Source of the DNA: Bacteroidota bacterium
Lineage (GTDB): Bacteria; Bacteroidota; Bacteroidia; NS11-12g; UBA955
Length of the DNA: 41,979 nt
Assembly: GCA_027621365.1 (NCBI GenBank)
Contig: JAQCBH010000017.1
Span: forward strand, 1-41,979
Reading direction: 5' to 3'
The notes under the pieces are model-generated. The model did no database searches. It was given only the letters and a program-made list of their open reading frames with translations, and had not been told where the DNA came from. A program made the translations under genes and the position numbers. Below, piece by piece: positions 33,101 through 41,779 of this stretch. Position 1 is the stretch's first letter. Each line of letters starts with the position of its first letter.

Positions 33101-33703
33101 ATGACGCGCTCCCTGTTCATACGAACGGTTCTTGTAGGTCTTGTTGTGGCTTGCTTTTCCTTGTTATTCCGAACCGAATTGGAGTGGAGCCAATGGGTGC
33201 AATTGAATGGCAATTCCACTTGGGACAAACCCCTGCAACTCATTTCCTGGACCGGAGAATGGTTTTGGGTAACGTTGGGTATTTTGTCCCTTTTCACTTG
33301 GCGGTTTCGATTGGGATTTTGGGCCTTGGCCATCTTTGCATTGGAATCAGGGTTAGCCCAATCGCTAAAAAGAATCATACAGGCCCCTCGGCCAGCTAGC
33401 TTGGACGCTTGGACATTGCGTCCCATAGAGGGTGAAACCTTTCAACTTCAACTGGCCATGCCATCCGGACATACAGCCTCCAGTGTATTGGCCCTGTTTT
33501 TCTTGGCTAGTCATCCTGCCTTTCAGCGCAAGCCTCTCCAAGTTGGACTGGGTCTATGGGCACTGGCCATTGCTTACAGTCGAATTTATTTGGGCCAGCA
33601 CAGCCTTGACGATGTGATGTGGGGAGCTTTGCTCGGCCTGTTCACGTGTTGGGTTTTTGAACAGCGGCATCAGTCGCAGGTTAAACAGTGGATTGAATCA
33701 TGA
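33101..33703 (+). CDS. Membrane PAP2-family phosphatase
   Basis: The 200-residue protein has about five membrane segments and the PAP2 motifs KRIIQAPRP (near residue 90), PSGHTA (near 122) and YSRIYLGQHSLDD (near 158). This is the membrane form that typically acts on undecaprenyl or phosphatidyl phosphates. Start chosen from the -7 box. It overlaps the following glycosyltransferase by 4 bp (ATGA), so the two are likely used together, perhaps in handling a polyprenyl-phosphate sugar carrier. Confidence 0.88.
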   Translation: MTRSLFIRTVLVGLVVACFSLLFRTELEWSQWVQLNGNSTWDKPLQLISWTGEWFWVTLGILSLFTWRFRLGFWALAIFALESGLAQSLKRIIQAPRPASLDAWTLRPIEGETFQLQLAMPSGHTASSVLALFFLASHPAFQRKPLQVGLGLWALAIAYSRIYLGQHSLDDVMWGALLGLFTCWVFEQRHQSQVKQWIES

Positions 33704-35451
33704 AAAAATCGACCCTTCACGGTTGGTTGACCTTAGGAACTGTATTGGTCCTTTTGCCAGGATTGTTCGGATTGGGACTATTTGATTGGGACGAATTGAA
33801 TTTTGCCGAATCGACCCGAGAAATGGTTTCCAGCGGGAATTACCTGTACAATTCCATGCAGTTCGAACCCTTTTGGGAAAAACCACCCTTGTTCAATTGG
33901 CTGCAGCTGCCGTTTGTACTGGCTTTGGGATCGGCCGATTGGGTGTATCGTCTGCCCAATATCCTCTCTGCTATTTTGGCGGTAAATTTGAGTTACCACA
34001 TAGGCTTCACCTTGGGGAAACGAATGTTGGGAAGCTTTTGGGCCTTGAGCACCCTGGCCACTTTTGCGCCCTATTTCTATTGGAAGTCGGGATTGATCGA
34101 CCCCTGGTTCAATTTGCTGATTGTTGCCGCCTTGTGGAAGTGGTTTCGCATGGGCCAAACTCAAAGAGCCGGAGAAAGACCGCACAGAGACTACGCTTTG
34201 TCAGGCCTATTCTTGGGCTTAGCCATTCTCACCAAAGGGCCGGTCGCCGGTCTCCTATTCGGATTGAGCATTGGGTTTGTGGTATTGAAAAATAATCGGT
34301 GGAATGAACTCTTTCACCCGGGAATGGGCTTATTCCTTTTATCGGCATTGCTGCCTGTTTTCGCCTGGTTAGCGCCCGTGTATTGGAACTTGGGGTCTGA
34401 TTTTTTGGTGCATTTTATCGGGTACCAGCTTCATTTGGCCGCCGGTCAATTCGAGTGGCACAATCAGCCTTGGTTCTACCATGCTCTAATTCTGTTTTTC
34501 TTGTGTTTCCCCTCTTCCAGCTTGGCCCTACCCTTCTTGTTTAACTCCAAAGAAGACAGCCGAGATTTTGGCTTGTGGTTCCCTTACATGCGCAGCTTGT
34601 TTTGGGTGGTGTTGATTTTGTTCTCGATCGTGGAAACCAAGATCATCCATTATTCGAGTCTGTGTTGGTGGCCACTTTCTTTTTTCGGCGCCTATACCGT
34701 CTACCAATGGCATACCAACCGTCGCAAGATCAACTGGATCTTGCATCTCTTACTGGCAATTTCAGGCTTTCTATTGGCCGCTCTCATCTTTCTTATTCCG
34801 TGGCTGTGGGGATTGAAACAGATTCCGACCGAGTGGGTACTGCATTTGGATTTGTATTCCGCTAGCATTGTCAAATACTCTCCCTATTGGCATTGGAGCA
34901 CCCTAATTCCGGGTCTTTTGATGACCCTTTATCTGGCTTTTTACGTGGTTCGTACGGTTGGACAACGCGCTTGGCATCCGGCGGTATTGTACGCGTTAAG
35001 CTTGGGAACCGCCGTATTGGTTTCAGCCCTGATTGTCCCTGCAGCAGAAACCTCTCTTCAGAGCCCTATACGCGAGGAATTGAAAACATTGAAAAGCCAA
35101 AACGCTTCGGTTGAACTGTGGGGTTTCAAGTCATACGCTCTGCCCTTTTGGTCGGAATGGACGAGTAAGGATTGCATAGACAGCACGAAATGGAGCCATC
35201 CCCATTTCTTGAATCAGTGCCGTGAAAAAGCCGAAGCAGAAAACACCATTCAATCAACGGGATTTCATCTGTACCCCAATAGAACGGCTCGAATGACCTA
35301 CTTCCAGGATGGTCCTTGCTTGGGAAACAAACAGTACGTTATTACCCGAGCCGATTTCAAGCCTGACTGGTTCTTCAAACAGAAATTTACCGCTGTCAAA
35401 CCTCTTGGCGGATATTGGCTCTGGAAACGCAACTGTGCACAAATTGAATAG
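33700..35451 (+). CDS. GT39/ArnT-like membrane glycosyltransferase
   Basis: The 583-residue protein has about a dozen membrane segments. The first periplasmic loop has DWDELNFAESTREM (about residues 28-41), with the paired acidic residues of ArnT/PMT-type GT-C enzymes, and the FEPFWEKPPLFNW stretch follows. The last 110 residues are soluble. Family members move a sugar from a polyprenyl phosphate to lipid A or protein on the outer face of the inner membrane. The coupled PAP2 gene fits that. Donor and acceptor are unknown. Confidence 0.85.
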   Translation: MKKSTLHGWLTLGTVLVLLPGLFGLGLFDWDELNFAESTREMVSSGNYLYNSMQFEPFWEKPPLFNWLQLPFVLALGSADWVYRLPNILSAILAVNLSYHIGFTLGKRMLGSFWALSTLATFAPYFYWKSGLIDPWFNLLIVAALWKWFRMGQTQRAGERPHRDYALSGLFLGLAILTKGPVAGLLFGLSIGFVVLKNNRWNELFHPGMGLFLLSALLPVFAWLAPVYWNLGSDFLVHFIGYQLHLAAGQFEWHNQPWFYHALILFFLCFPSSSLALPFLFNSKEDSRDFGLWFPYMRSLFWVVLILFSIVETKIIHYSSLCWWPLSFFGAYTVYQWHTNRRKINWILHLLLAISGFLLAALIFLIPWLWGLKQIPTEWVLHLDLYSASIVKYSPYWHWSTLIPGLLMTLYLAFYVVRTVGQRAWHPAVLYALSLGTAVLVSALIVPAAETSLQSPIREELKTLKSQNASVELWGFKSYALPFWSEWTSKDCIDSTKWSHPHFLNQCREKAEAENTIQSTGFHLYPNRTARMTYFQDGPCLGNKQYVITRADFKPDWFFKQKFTAVKPLGGYWLWKRNCAQIE

Positions 35452-35500
35452 CATTTCAAGTTCTCGAGGCTTAATATTGCCTTGAACCTCGGTTCACTTT

Positions 35501-36454
35501 ATGCTACATCAAAAACCTTGTGTACTCATATCAGATTGGGAATGGGGTGCCGGCAAACAGGGCACTAGCAAAGGGCCAGACACTGTCATTAAGCTCAGTG
35601 AATCGGCTGGATTTCCTTTTTTCAACAATCACACCATCACTTACATAAGACAAGAACAAATCATCGATTTGGACGAGTCTCCCATGCCTTTTTTGAAGAA
35701 TGGGCAACAGTTGTATGAACACCAAAAGCGGCTTTGCAAAGCCACATACGACCTCAACAACCAAGGTTGCAAGGTTCTGATTCTAACCGGAGACCATTCG
35801 AATGCCATTGGCGGATTGAGCGGCCTGTGCAAGGCCAGAGAAGGCAAAAATGTAGGGGTCATTTGGATTGATGCCCACATGGATTTGCACAGCCCCTACA
35901 CCACACCAAGCGGCAACGTTCACGGAATGTCTATGAACGCCATTTTGGGCGATGACAATGTGGAATTTGCGTCGAACGCCATTGATACCGTTAGCGCTGA
36001 TACTTGGCAAAAAACCAAGCAGCTCAAGCACCAAAACGGAGAAAAAAACCGCGTCAAGCCCAATCACATTGTGTACATCGGTGTGCGTGACTTCGAACGA
36101 CAGGAAGAAGCCTTGGTTCAGAAACACGATATACGCTGTTACTATCCAGAAGACATTGCCGAAAAAGGAATGTCAGCCATTCTAGCAGAGACCTTGGATT
36201 ACTTGGAAGACTGCGATTACCTGTATGTCAGCTTTGATGTGGACAGCATGGACCCCAGCATCTCTTTAGGTACAGGAACACCCGTTCCCGATGGTCTCAA
36301 TCTGCAAGATAGCGAAACCGTTTTGAGCACCTTTTGGAAACACCCCAAAACCCAAGTTCTGGAAATCACCGAGGTCAATCCTACCCTAGAGTCAGACAAC
36401 GAAATGGCCAAAGCCGTAGCCGGGCTGATACATCGTTCGTTTGGAAATTCTTAG
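35501..36454 (+). CDS. Arginase-family ureohydrolase
   Basis: The 317-residue protein has all manganese ligands: GDHSNAIG, DAHMDLHSP and SFDVDSMDPS. GTPVPDGL and EVNPTLE favour arginase (arginine to ornithine and urea) over agmatinase. A possible -7 box (35472-35479, TAATATTG) lies 21 nt before the ATG. The stop overlaps that of the facing acyl-CoA reductase by 4 bp. Confidence 0.88.
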   Translation: MLHQKPCVLISDWEWGAGKQGTSKGPDTVIKLSESAGFPFFNNHTITYIRQEQIIDLDESPMPFLKNGQQLYEHQKRLCKATYDLNNQGCKVLILTGDHSNAIGGLSGLCKAREGKNVGVIWIDAHMDLHSPYTTPSGNVHGMSMNAILGDDNVEFASNAIDTVSADTWQKTKQLKHQNGEKNRVKPNHIVYIGVRDFERQEEALVQKHDIRCYYPEDIAEKGMSAILAETLDYLEDCDYLYVSFDVDSMDPSISLGTGTPVPDGLNLQDSETVLSTFWKHPKTQVLEITEVNPTLESDNEMAKAVAGLIHRSFGNS

Positions 36455-37464
36455 CCGACATTCAGCAACCACTGGGCGGTATCAATTCCATCGGCATAAT
36501 CAAATAGACCGGGACATTGCGTGGTTCCCAATGGCGTAGCACCCTTGATTTCTGGCATGTTGGATGAAATGCACTGTATCTCATCTGACAGGGATTTCAA
36601 TTCCTGATTCAACTCATCCAAAGAGGTGTAAAACTGATAATTCAACATTCCTACTGGAGCGTGCAACTGTTCGCGTTCCTTGAGAATGGAATAACCTGAA
36701 TCGATGTGAGGATCTAGGTTCATCAAGAGCAAGGCCTTGTGGTAGTGGTAGTTGTTGACGTATTTATGGTGAAGGGCCAATACATTGAAAACCGGCTCCC
36801 ATACGGGCAACAGGGTCTCAAACGAATAGCCTTTTGGCAAGTACAGTTTGGATACGCTTCGACAACCCAATCCGTAATACTGGAACACATCGCGACCCAA
36901 GGCCAATAGTTCTTCGGGAGTTTCCTGGCCCGAAAGAACAGCCACACTGCTGCGGTTGTGGCGAATCAAATGGGGGATGTCACGAAAAAAATGGGCAAAA
37001 TGCCGTGCTGTCTGATTGCTTCCTGTAACTATGGCCGCATCGAGTTGCTGAAGGGTTTCTACCCATTCTACCCGATCGGACCAGATGGGGTCGTATTGAG
37101 CGGCTTTTTTCAAGAGCATTTTGGGCAATTCGGTATCATCTGTAGAGGCTTTCGCGAGAACACGGTATCCGCAGAGAACACCAGTTAAGACATCGTGTAT
37201 CCCGACCAAGGGTATATTGCCGGCCAAAATCAACCCCAATCGCTTTTCCAAGAATGTCGGGCTACCATAGCGCTCCTCCCATTCAGCCGCGTGATCCTGG
37301 GAACTCATTGCATACCACTGATCCAGTGCAAAAGCGATAGAATTTTGGTCGAACCAGCGATTTTTGGATTCAGCCACTTGCATGCAGGCCATCCACTCTG
37401 GATCGTGTCGAAAGTCTTCCAAAGCCGTATGAATGGCCTTCCAGGCTGATGGGATTGAAATCAT
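36451..37464 (-). CDS. LuxC-type acyl-CoA reductase
   Basis: The 337-residue protein resembles the LuxC-domain acyl-CoA reductases common in Bacteroidota: RLGLILAGNIPLVGIHDVL (about 73-91), HNRSSVAVLSG (about 169), and GLGCRSVSKLYLP (about 198-210) with the probable catalytic Cys. They reduce fatty acyl-CoA to aldehyde with NADPH. No luxAB or wax synthase is near, so a light or wax role is not indicated. An exact -7 box lies 4 nt before the ATG. Confidence 0.85.
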   Translation of the reverse strand: MISIPSAWKAIHTALEDFRHDPEWMACMQVAESKNRWFDQNSIAFALDQWYAMSSQDHAAEWEERYGSPTFLEKRLGLILAGNIPLVGIHDVLTGVLCGYRVLAKASTDDTELPKMLLKKAAQYDPIWSDRVEWVETLQQLDAAIVTGSNQTARHFAHFFRDIPHLIRHNRSSVAVLSGQETPEELLALGRDVFQYYGLGCRSVSKLYLPKGYSFETLLPVWEPVFNVLALHHKYVNNYHYHKALLLMNLDPHIDSGYSILKEREQLHAPVGMLNYQFYTSLDELNQELKSLSDEIQCISSNMPEIKGATPLGTTQCPGLFDYADGIDTAQWLLNVG

Positions 37465-37468
37465 GCTG

Positions 37469-37476
37469 CAAATCTA
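37469..37476 (-). promoter_or_regulatory. -7 box of the acyl-CoA reductase gene
   Basis: TAGATTTG on the minus strand matches TAnnTTTG exactly and ends 4 nt before the ATG at 37464. It faces away from a second box 14 bp further on. Confidence 0.7.
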
Positions 37477-37490
37477 GCCCCAAGGGCCAT

Positions 37491-37498
37491 TACATTTG
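37491..37498 (+). promoter_or_regulatory. -7 box of the 37503 gene
   Basis: TACATTTG, exact match, ends 4 nt before the ATG at 37503. It places the start there rather than at 37449. Confidence 0.7.
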
Positions 37499-37502
37499 CG
37501 GT

Positions 37503-38225
37503 ATGGCATTCAAAAAGCTCGCACTAGCCCTGTTCGCTCTCTGCTCGTTCGCAGCCCTTTCGGCCCAGTCCATTAGCCGTTGGCACATTGGTCCAGAAGC
37601 GGGATTAACCGTGGCCCGAACTTACAGTGGCGATACCCTACCGGCCGCTTACAGCAGCCGCAACAAAACGGGAGCGTACTTTCAACTCAATACCCAGTAT
37701 AATTTGAGCCCTGGAGCCAGTGTACAACTGGGCATTGGCCTTGTCAACAAGGGGTACAAGATCAACAACGACACCCTCGGTCTGAACACGGGAAGCCTAA
37801 GCCACAACAGCGGTAGCTTGAACATCCCCATCGGCCTAAGTCTGAGACAGTCTCTGAGTGGCAGCTCTTTCTTGACCGAAAAATTTGGCGTTTCGGGCAG
37901 TTGGCTTTTCAATACCGAAACCCAAACCTTTTTGAACGATCCCCGAGATACCGTTTTTCGTATTGTCCAAACCACTCCATCCAAATTTGTTCCCGCCTTT
38001 TATTTGGGATTCGCCATGGGTGGAACCGGTGAAAATGGCAACCGCTACGAGTTTGGTTTGTTGTATCAACAATCGCTTCGCCAAGAATCTGAACTAAGGG
38101 TGGAATCAGGAGAGTTTTGGAACCGCTCCTTCCCTCTTCAATACCGCGGCGGGTTTGTGCAATTTCGATTCACCTATTTGTTCGACTTGGAGAACTTCAA
38201 GAAATCAGACGAGTATTTCTACTAA
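37503..38225 (+). CDS. Outer-membrane beta-barrel protein
   Basis: The start at 37503 gives a signal peptide (MAFKKLALALFALCSFAALSA) and a -7 box 4 nt upstream; the frame from 37449 overlaps the facing reductase gene. The mature barrel (about 220 residues) has GPEAGLTVARTY at the start and many alternating strands (NTQYNLSPGASVQLGIGL). It looks like the OMP_b-brl_2 family. Function unknown. Confidence 0.78.
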   Translation: MAFKKLALALFALCSFAALSAQSISRWHIGPEAGLTVARTYSGDTLPAAYSSRNKTGAYFQLNTQYNLSPGASVQLGIGLVNKGYKINNDTLGLNTGSLSHNSGSLNIPIGLSLRQSLSGSSFLTEKFGVSGSWLFNTETQTFLNDPRDTVFRIVQTTPSKFVPAFYLGFAMGGTGENGNRYEFGLLYQQSLRQESELRVESGEFWNRSFPLQYRGGFVQFRFTYLFDLENFKKSDEYFY

Positions 38226-38244
38226 AAATCTGCCCACCTGTATT

Positions 38245-38260
38245 GTTAGATTAATCTAAC
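38245..38260. promoter_or_regulatory. 16-bp perfect palindrome before the ZIP gene, probable metal operator
   Basis: GTTAGATTAATCTAAC reads the same on both strands. It ends 4 bp before the -7 box, in the -10 to -35 region. A third half-site, TTAGATT, repeats at 38264-38270 and overlaps the -7 box. TTAG/CTAA arms recall sites of DtxR/MntR-type metal repressors. The regulator itself is not in the window. Confidence 0.65.
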
Positions 38261-38264
38261 TTAT

Positions 38265-38272
38265 TAGATTTG
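38265..38272 (+). promoter_or_regulatory. -7 box of the ZIP gene
   Basis: TAGATTTG, exact match, 12 nt before the ATG at 38285, partly formed by an operator half-site. Confidence 0.65.
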
Positions 38273-38284
38273 TTCCTCTAACCG

Positions 38285-39112
38285 ATGGAACATCTCGTTC
38301 ATTTTTTCGACGGTATGCACCCCCTGATGCAGGGATTCAGTGCAGCGACCTTCACTTGGCTGATCACCGCCTTGGGTGCAGCGATGGTCTTTTTCATACC
38401 CTCGGTCAAACGCGCCTTCATGGATACCCTGCTGGGATTTACAGGAGGAGTTATGCTCGCAGCCAGTTTTTGGTCCCTGCTCAACCCCGCCATTCAAATG
38501 GCCGAACAAGACTGGCCCTCTCACTATGCTTGGGTTCCGGTTGGCATCGGATTCATGGGTGGGGCTTTGTTTATTTTCGCCCTTGACCAATGGCTTCCTC
38601 ACCTTCACTTGAATGAACCCCTTGAGAAAAGCGAGGGCGTACAAACCAATTGGAGCCGAACCGTATTGCTAGTATTGGCCATTACTCTTCATAACATTCC
38701 TGAAGGACTCGCCGTAGGCGTCGCTTTTGGAGCTGTGGCCGAAGGTCTTCCCGGTGCTGATTTGGGAGCCGCCATTGCATTGGCTATTGGAATTGGCATC
38801 CAAGACTTTCCCGAAGGCCTGGCCGTATCCCTTCCTCTTCGGCGCTTCGGATTGTCCAAATGGAAATCCTTTTTGTGGGGACAGTTGAGCGGAGCTGTGG
38901 AACCTTTGGCCGCTCTATTGGGTGTTGGATTGGTCATGATCGCCGTTCCCATTCTCCCCTATGCCTTGGCATTTGCCGCGGGTGCCATGATCTATGTAGT
39001 CGTAGAAGAAGTCATTCCCGAGTCTCAGAAAGACGGGCATACGGACAAAGCCACCTTGGGATTGATGGTGGGCTTTTTGATCATGATGGCCCTGGATGTT
39101 GGATTGGGATGA
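38285..39112 (+). CDS. ZIP-family divalent metal transporter
   Basis: The 275-residue protein has eight membrane segments and the two ZIP metal-binding helices: TLHNIPEGLAVG (His136, Glu140) and IQDFPEGLAVS (Asp174, Glu177). The Gln-Asp variant in the second helix and the absence of a long His loop place it with the GufA/ZupT-like group, which import zinc, iron or manganese. The upstream palindrome suggests repression by a metal. Its stop abuts that of miaE on the other strand. Confidence 0.9.
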   Translation: MEHLVHFFDGMHPLMQGFSAATFTWLITALGAAMVFFIPSVKRAFMDTLLGFTGGVMLAASFWSLLNPAIQMAEQDWPSHYAWVPVGIGFMGGALFIFALDQWLPHLHLNEPLEKSEGVQTNWSRTVLLVLAITLHNIPEGLAVGVAFGAVAEGLPGADLGAAIALAIGIGIQDFPEGLAVSLPLRRFGLSKWKSFLWGQLSGAVEPLAALLGVGLVMIAVPILPYALAFAAGAMIYVVVEEVIPESQKDGHTDKATLGLMVGFLIMMALDVGLG

Positions 39113-39694
39113 TCAGTGAACCCGATCGCCACGCAATTCCAATGATTGGATGACGGAAGCCTCGAATTCCAACCATTCAGACCAGCGCGATTTCACACGT
39201 TCAGCAGGGAAATAGGTTCGAGCCAAGTCCAAAAACATCCGGTAATGACCCGCTTCAGATACCATGAATTCATGGTAGAAATCACGTAGGGATTCATCGC
39301 TACAATGCAAGCTCAACAAACGAAATCTCTCGCAGCTTCGCGCTTCAATCAAAGCGCAGATCAATAGGTTTTCCAACAAGTGATCTTCCTTGCTTCCGCC
39401 CTTTTTGATAAAGGATTGCAGGGCCAACACGTATTCATCTTTGCGCTGTTTACCCAGTTCAAATCCGCGCTTTTTGAGTTCTTTTAATACCTTTCTAAAG
39501 TGACCCCATTCTTCAGCCACTACTGGGCTGACGGCATCTACCAATTCTACACGTTCGGAGAATCGAACAATCATCGAAATGCACTGAGTGGCCGCCTTTT
39601 GTTCACAAAAAGCGTGATCTGTGAGAATCTCCTCAATGCTCTTTTCGGCAATGTTGGCCCACCGAGGGTCAGTGGGCAGTTTAAGCCCTAACAT
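39113..39694 (-). CDS. miaE: tRNA 2-methylthio-N6-isopentenyladenosine-37 hydroxylase
   Basis: The 193-residue protein is a ferritin-like diiron enzyme. It has EEWGHF (near residue 61), EARSCERF (near 117) and SEAGHY (near 145), which supply the Glu and His ligands in ExxH order. MiaE hydroxylates ms2i6A at position 37 of tRNAs using oxygen. It is the last gene of the fabG-tatC-rpiB-miaE run, 3 nt after rpiB. Confidence 0.92.
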   Translation of the reverse strand: MLGLKLPTDPRWANIAEKSIEEILTDHAFCEQKAATQCISMIVRFSERVELVDAVSPVVAEEWGHFRKVLKELKKRGFELGKQRKDEYVLALQSFIKKGGSKEDHLLENLLICALIEARSCERFRLLSLHCSDESLRDFYHEFMVSEAGHYRMFLDLARTYFPAERVKSRWSEWLEFEASVIQSLELRGDRVH

Positions 39695-39697
39695 AAC

Positions 39698-40138
39698 CTA
39701 GCAAGCTTCGATTTTGTTGACTCGGTTTTGGTGGCGACCACCTTCAAACTCGGCCTCCAAATAAGCGCTCACGATTTCCATGGCTTTCTCAGTAGAAACA
39801 AAACGAGCGGGCAAACAGAGCACATTGGCATTGTTGTGTTGGCGAGCCAAAGCTCCCAATTCGGGTTCCCAACAAAGGGCTGCACGAACCGCATTGTGCT
39901 TGTTGGCCGTAATGCAGACCCCGTTACCAGACCCACAAACCAAAATACCCAAATCGCTTTGACCGGATTGTACGGCTTCGGCGACGGCATGGGCGAAATC
40001 GGGATAATCGCAACTTTCGCTGCTATCGGGGCCCATGTCTTGCAGATCATAGCCCTGTTCCAAAAGGCTTACGATAATTTCATTTTTCAATTCGAATCCG
40101 GCGTGATCCGAACCCAAGGCTATGCTCAATTTTTTCAT
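39698..40138 (-). CDS. rpiB: Ribose-5-phosphate isomerase B
   Basis: The 146-residue protein has the RpiB features ALGSDHAGFELK (His12 near the sugar), the catalytic Cys region GILVCGSGNGVCI (near 65-77) and the NNANVLCLPAR stretch. It interconverts ribose 5-phosphate and ribulose 5-phosphate. The start overlaps the tatC stop by 4 bp. Confidence 0.95.
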   Translation of the reverse strand: MKKLSIALGSDHAGFELKNEIIVSLLEQGYDLQDMGPDSSESCDYPDFAHAVAEAVQSGQSDLGILVCGSGNGVCITANKHNAVRAALCWEPELGALARQHNNANVLCLPARFVSTEKAMEIVSAYLEAEFEGGRHQNRVNKIEAC

Positions 40139-40965
40139 GATTCTCTATTTTTTTCTACCCGTTTTGCCACGTAAATACCCACTACATACAAGCCCAACAA
40201 GGGTAGGCCTAACAGCAATTGGGAAAACATATCGGGAGAAGGTGTAGCGATACCCGCGATGATAAAAACGGCCACCGCCGCGTATCGCCAATATTTGATT
40301 AAAAACTCGGAGCTGATCATCCCAATGCGTGCCAAAACATAAATCAGCACGGGCAATTCAAATACCAAACCCGTGGCCAGACTCATGAACGACACAAAAC
40401 CCGTAACACTGCTAATGGTGATGATGTTTTGGATCTGCTCATTCAAGGTGTATCCCAACAAGAAATTGGTCGCCAACGGCACCAATAAAAAATAGGAAAA
40501 GAAAACCCCGGCAAAGAAGAGCAGGCTGACGACAAAGAGAGAACGGCGGGTCTTGTTGATCTCTTTTTGGTTCAAGGCCGGTTTGACAAACAGCCAGAGC
40601 TGATGAACAACGACAGGAAAAGCGGCGACAAACCCCAGGGTAAAGGACATTTTAAATGCCGAAATAAACTGACCCTGAATCTGTTGAGATTGCATCACCA
40701 AGGCAGGTGGGGTCCAACACAAGGCATCAGAGCCCATGAAAAAACGACCCGCTTTGCAAAAGAATTCGTAGCCCCAGAATCCAGGAGTAAAAGGTCCTAG
40801 AACGACAACCTCGAAGATATCTTCAATGAAAACAAAGGCCGCTATGGAACCGATCAATACAGCCGCAGCCATGCGGACCAATCGCTTTCGCAATTCATCG
40901 ACATGGTCGAAAAAACCCATGGTCTTTTCATGAGGGAATAATTCTTTGGGTTGATCCAGGGCCAT
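40135..40965 (-). CDS. tatC: Sec-independent protein translocase subunit TatC
   Basis: The 276-residue protein has six membrane segments, the N-terminal HVDELRKRL motif (residues 21-29) and the SPDMFSQ segment before the last helices. There is an insertion of about 25 residues in the first periplasmic loop (FFCKAGRFFMGSDALCW), seen in Bacteroidota TatC. It binds twin-arginine signal peptides. The start is 7 nt after fabG. Confidence 0.95.
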   Translation of the reverse strand: MALDQPKELFPHEKTMGFFDHVDELRKRLVRMAAAVLIGSIAAFVFIEDIFEVVVLGPFTPGFWGYEFFCKAGRFFMGSDALCWTPPALVMQSQQIQGQFISAFKMSFTLGFVAAFPVVVHQLWLFVKPALNQKEINKTRRSLFVVSLLFFAGVFFSYFLLVPLATNFLLGYTLNEQIQNIITISSVTGFVSFMSLATGLVFELPVLIYVLARIGMISSEFLIKYWRYAAVAVFIIAGIATPSPDMFSQLLLGLPLLGLYVVGIYVAKRVEKNRES

Positions 40966-40972
40966 GGTGGAA

Positions 40973-41716
40973 TTACATCAGCATACCACCGCAAACCGAC
41001 AAGGTTTGACCGGTCACATAGGTACTCAAGTCAGAGGCCAAGAACAAACAGGCATTGGCCACATCGTCTGTGCTGCCCGCGCGCTTCAAAGGAATGGTCT
41101 CTGCCCAGCTTTTCTTCACCTGCTCGTCCAATTCGGCCGTCATTTCGGTTTCGATGAATCCAGGAGCCACCGAATTGCATCGAATTCCGCGCGATCCAAC
41201 CTCTTTAGCGACCGATTTGGTAAACCCAATCATACCGGCTTTTGAAGCTGCGTAATTGGCTTGACCGGCATTGCCCATCACACCGACCACAGAGGTCATG
41301 TTGATGATTGAACCCGATTTATTGCCCAAGAAGTGGCGCAAAAAGGCTTTGGTCAAGTTAAAGGCGCTCTTCAAATTGGTATTGATAACGGCATCCCACT
41401 GTTCTTCAGTCATGCGCATCAACAAGGTATCGCGGGTAATACCGGCATTGTTGATCAACACATCAACCTTGCCAAAATCAGCGAGAACCTGTGCAGCCAA
41501 TGCTTCGCTTTCTGCAAAATCAGCGGCGTTGCTTTGATACCCGATGGCTTTGATGCCGTATTGGCTCATCAATTCAGCCTCAAAGGCTTTGGCTTTTTCT
41601 ACCGACGAAGCAAAGGTGAACGCTATGTTGCAACCATTTTTGGCAAACAATTCGGCAATTCCTTTGCCTATTCCTCGAGATGCTCCTGTAATCAGAGCCG
41701 TTTTTCCGCTAAGCAT
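40973..41716 (-). CDS. fabG: 3-oxoacyl-[acyl-carrier-protein] reductase
   Basis: Start at 41716 (MLSGKTALITGASRGIGKG); the nine upstream codons to 41743 are not conserved and lie in the promoter region, where a weak box TTATTTCG ends 4 nt before the ATG. The 247-residue protein has TGASRGIG, NNAGIT, the catalytic Ser in MTSVVG, and YAASK. It reduces 3-ketoacyl-ACP in fatty-acid synthesis. It heads the minus operon and is divergent from recG. Confidence 0.93.
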   Translation of the reverse strand: MLSGKTALITGASRGIGKGIAELFAKNGCNIAFTFASSVEKAKAFEAELMSQYGIKAIGYQSNAADFAESEALAAQVLADFGKVDVLINNAGITRDTLLMRMTEEQWDAVINTNLKSAFNLTKAFLRHFLGNKSGSIINMTSVVGVMGNAGQANYAASKAGMIGFTKSVAKEVGSRGIRCNSVAPGFIETEMTAELDEQVKKSWAETIPLKRAGSTDDVANACLFLASDLSTYVTGQTLSVCGGMLM

Positions 41717-41765
41717 GGGGCGAAATAAGAACCTGAAATCCAAAGTTCAAACTACTCGCATTGCC

Positions 41766-41773
41766 TATTTTCG
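41766..41773 (+). promoter_or_regulatory. -7-like box of recG
   Basis: TATTTTCG, one mismatch, ends 6 nt before the ATG at 41780. Confidence 0.5.
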
Positions 41774-41779
41774 CACAGA

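Noticed and set aside
36451-37464. A bioluminescence or wax-ester locus based on LuxC
   Set aside because: No luxA, luxB, luxD, luxE or wax synthase is nearby, and LuxC-type reductases are widespread in Bacteroidota.
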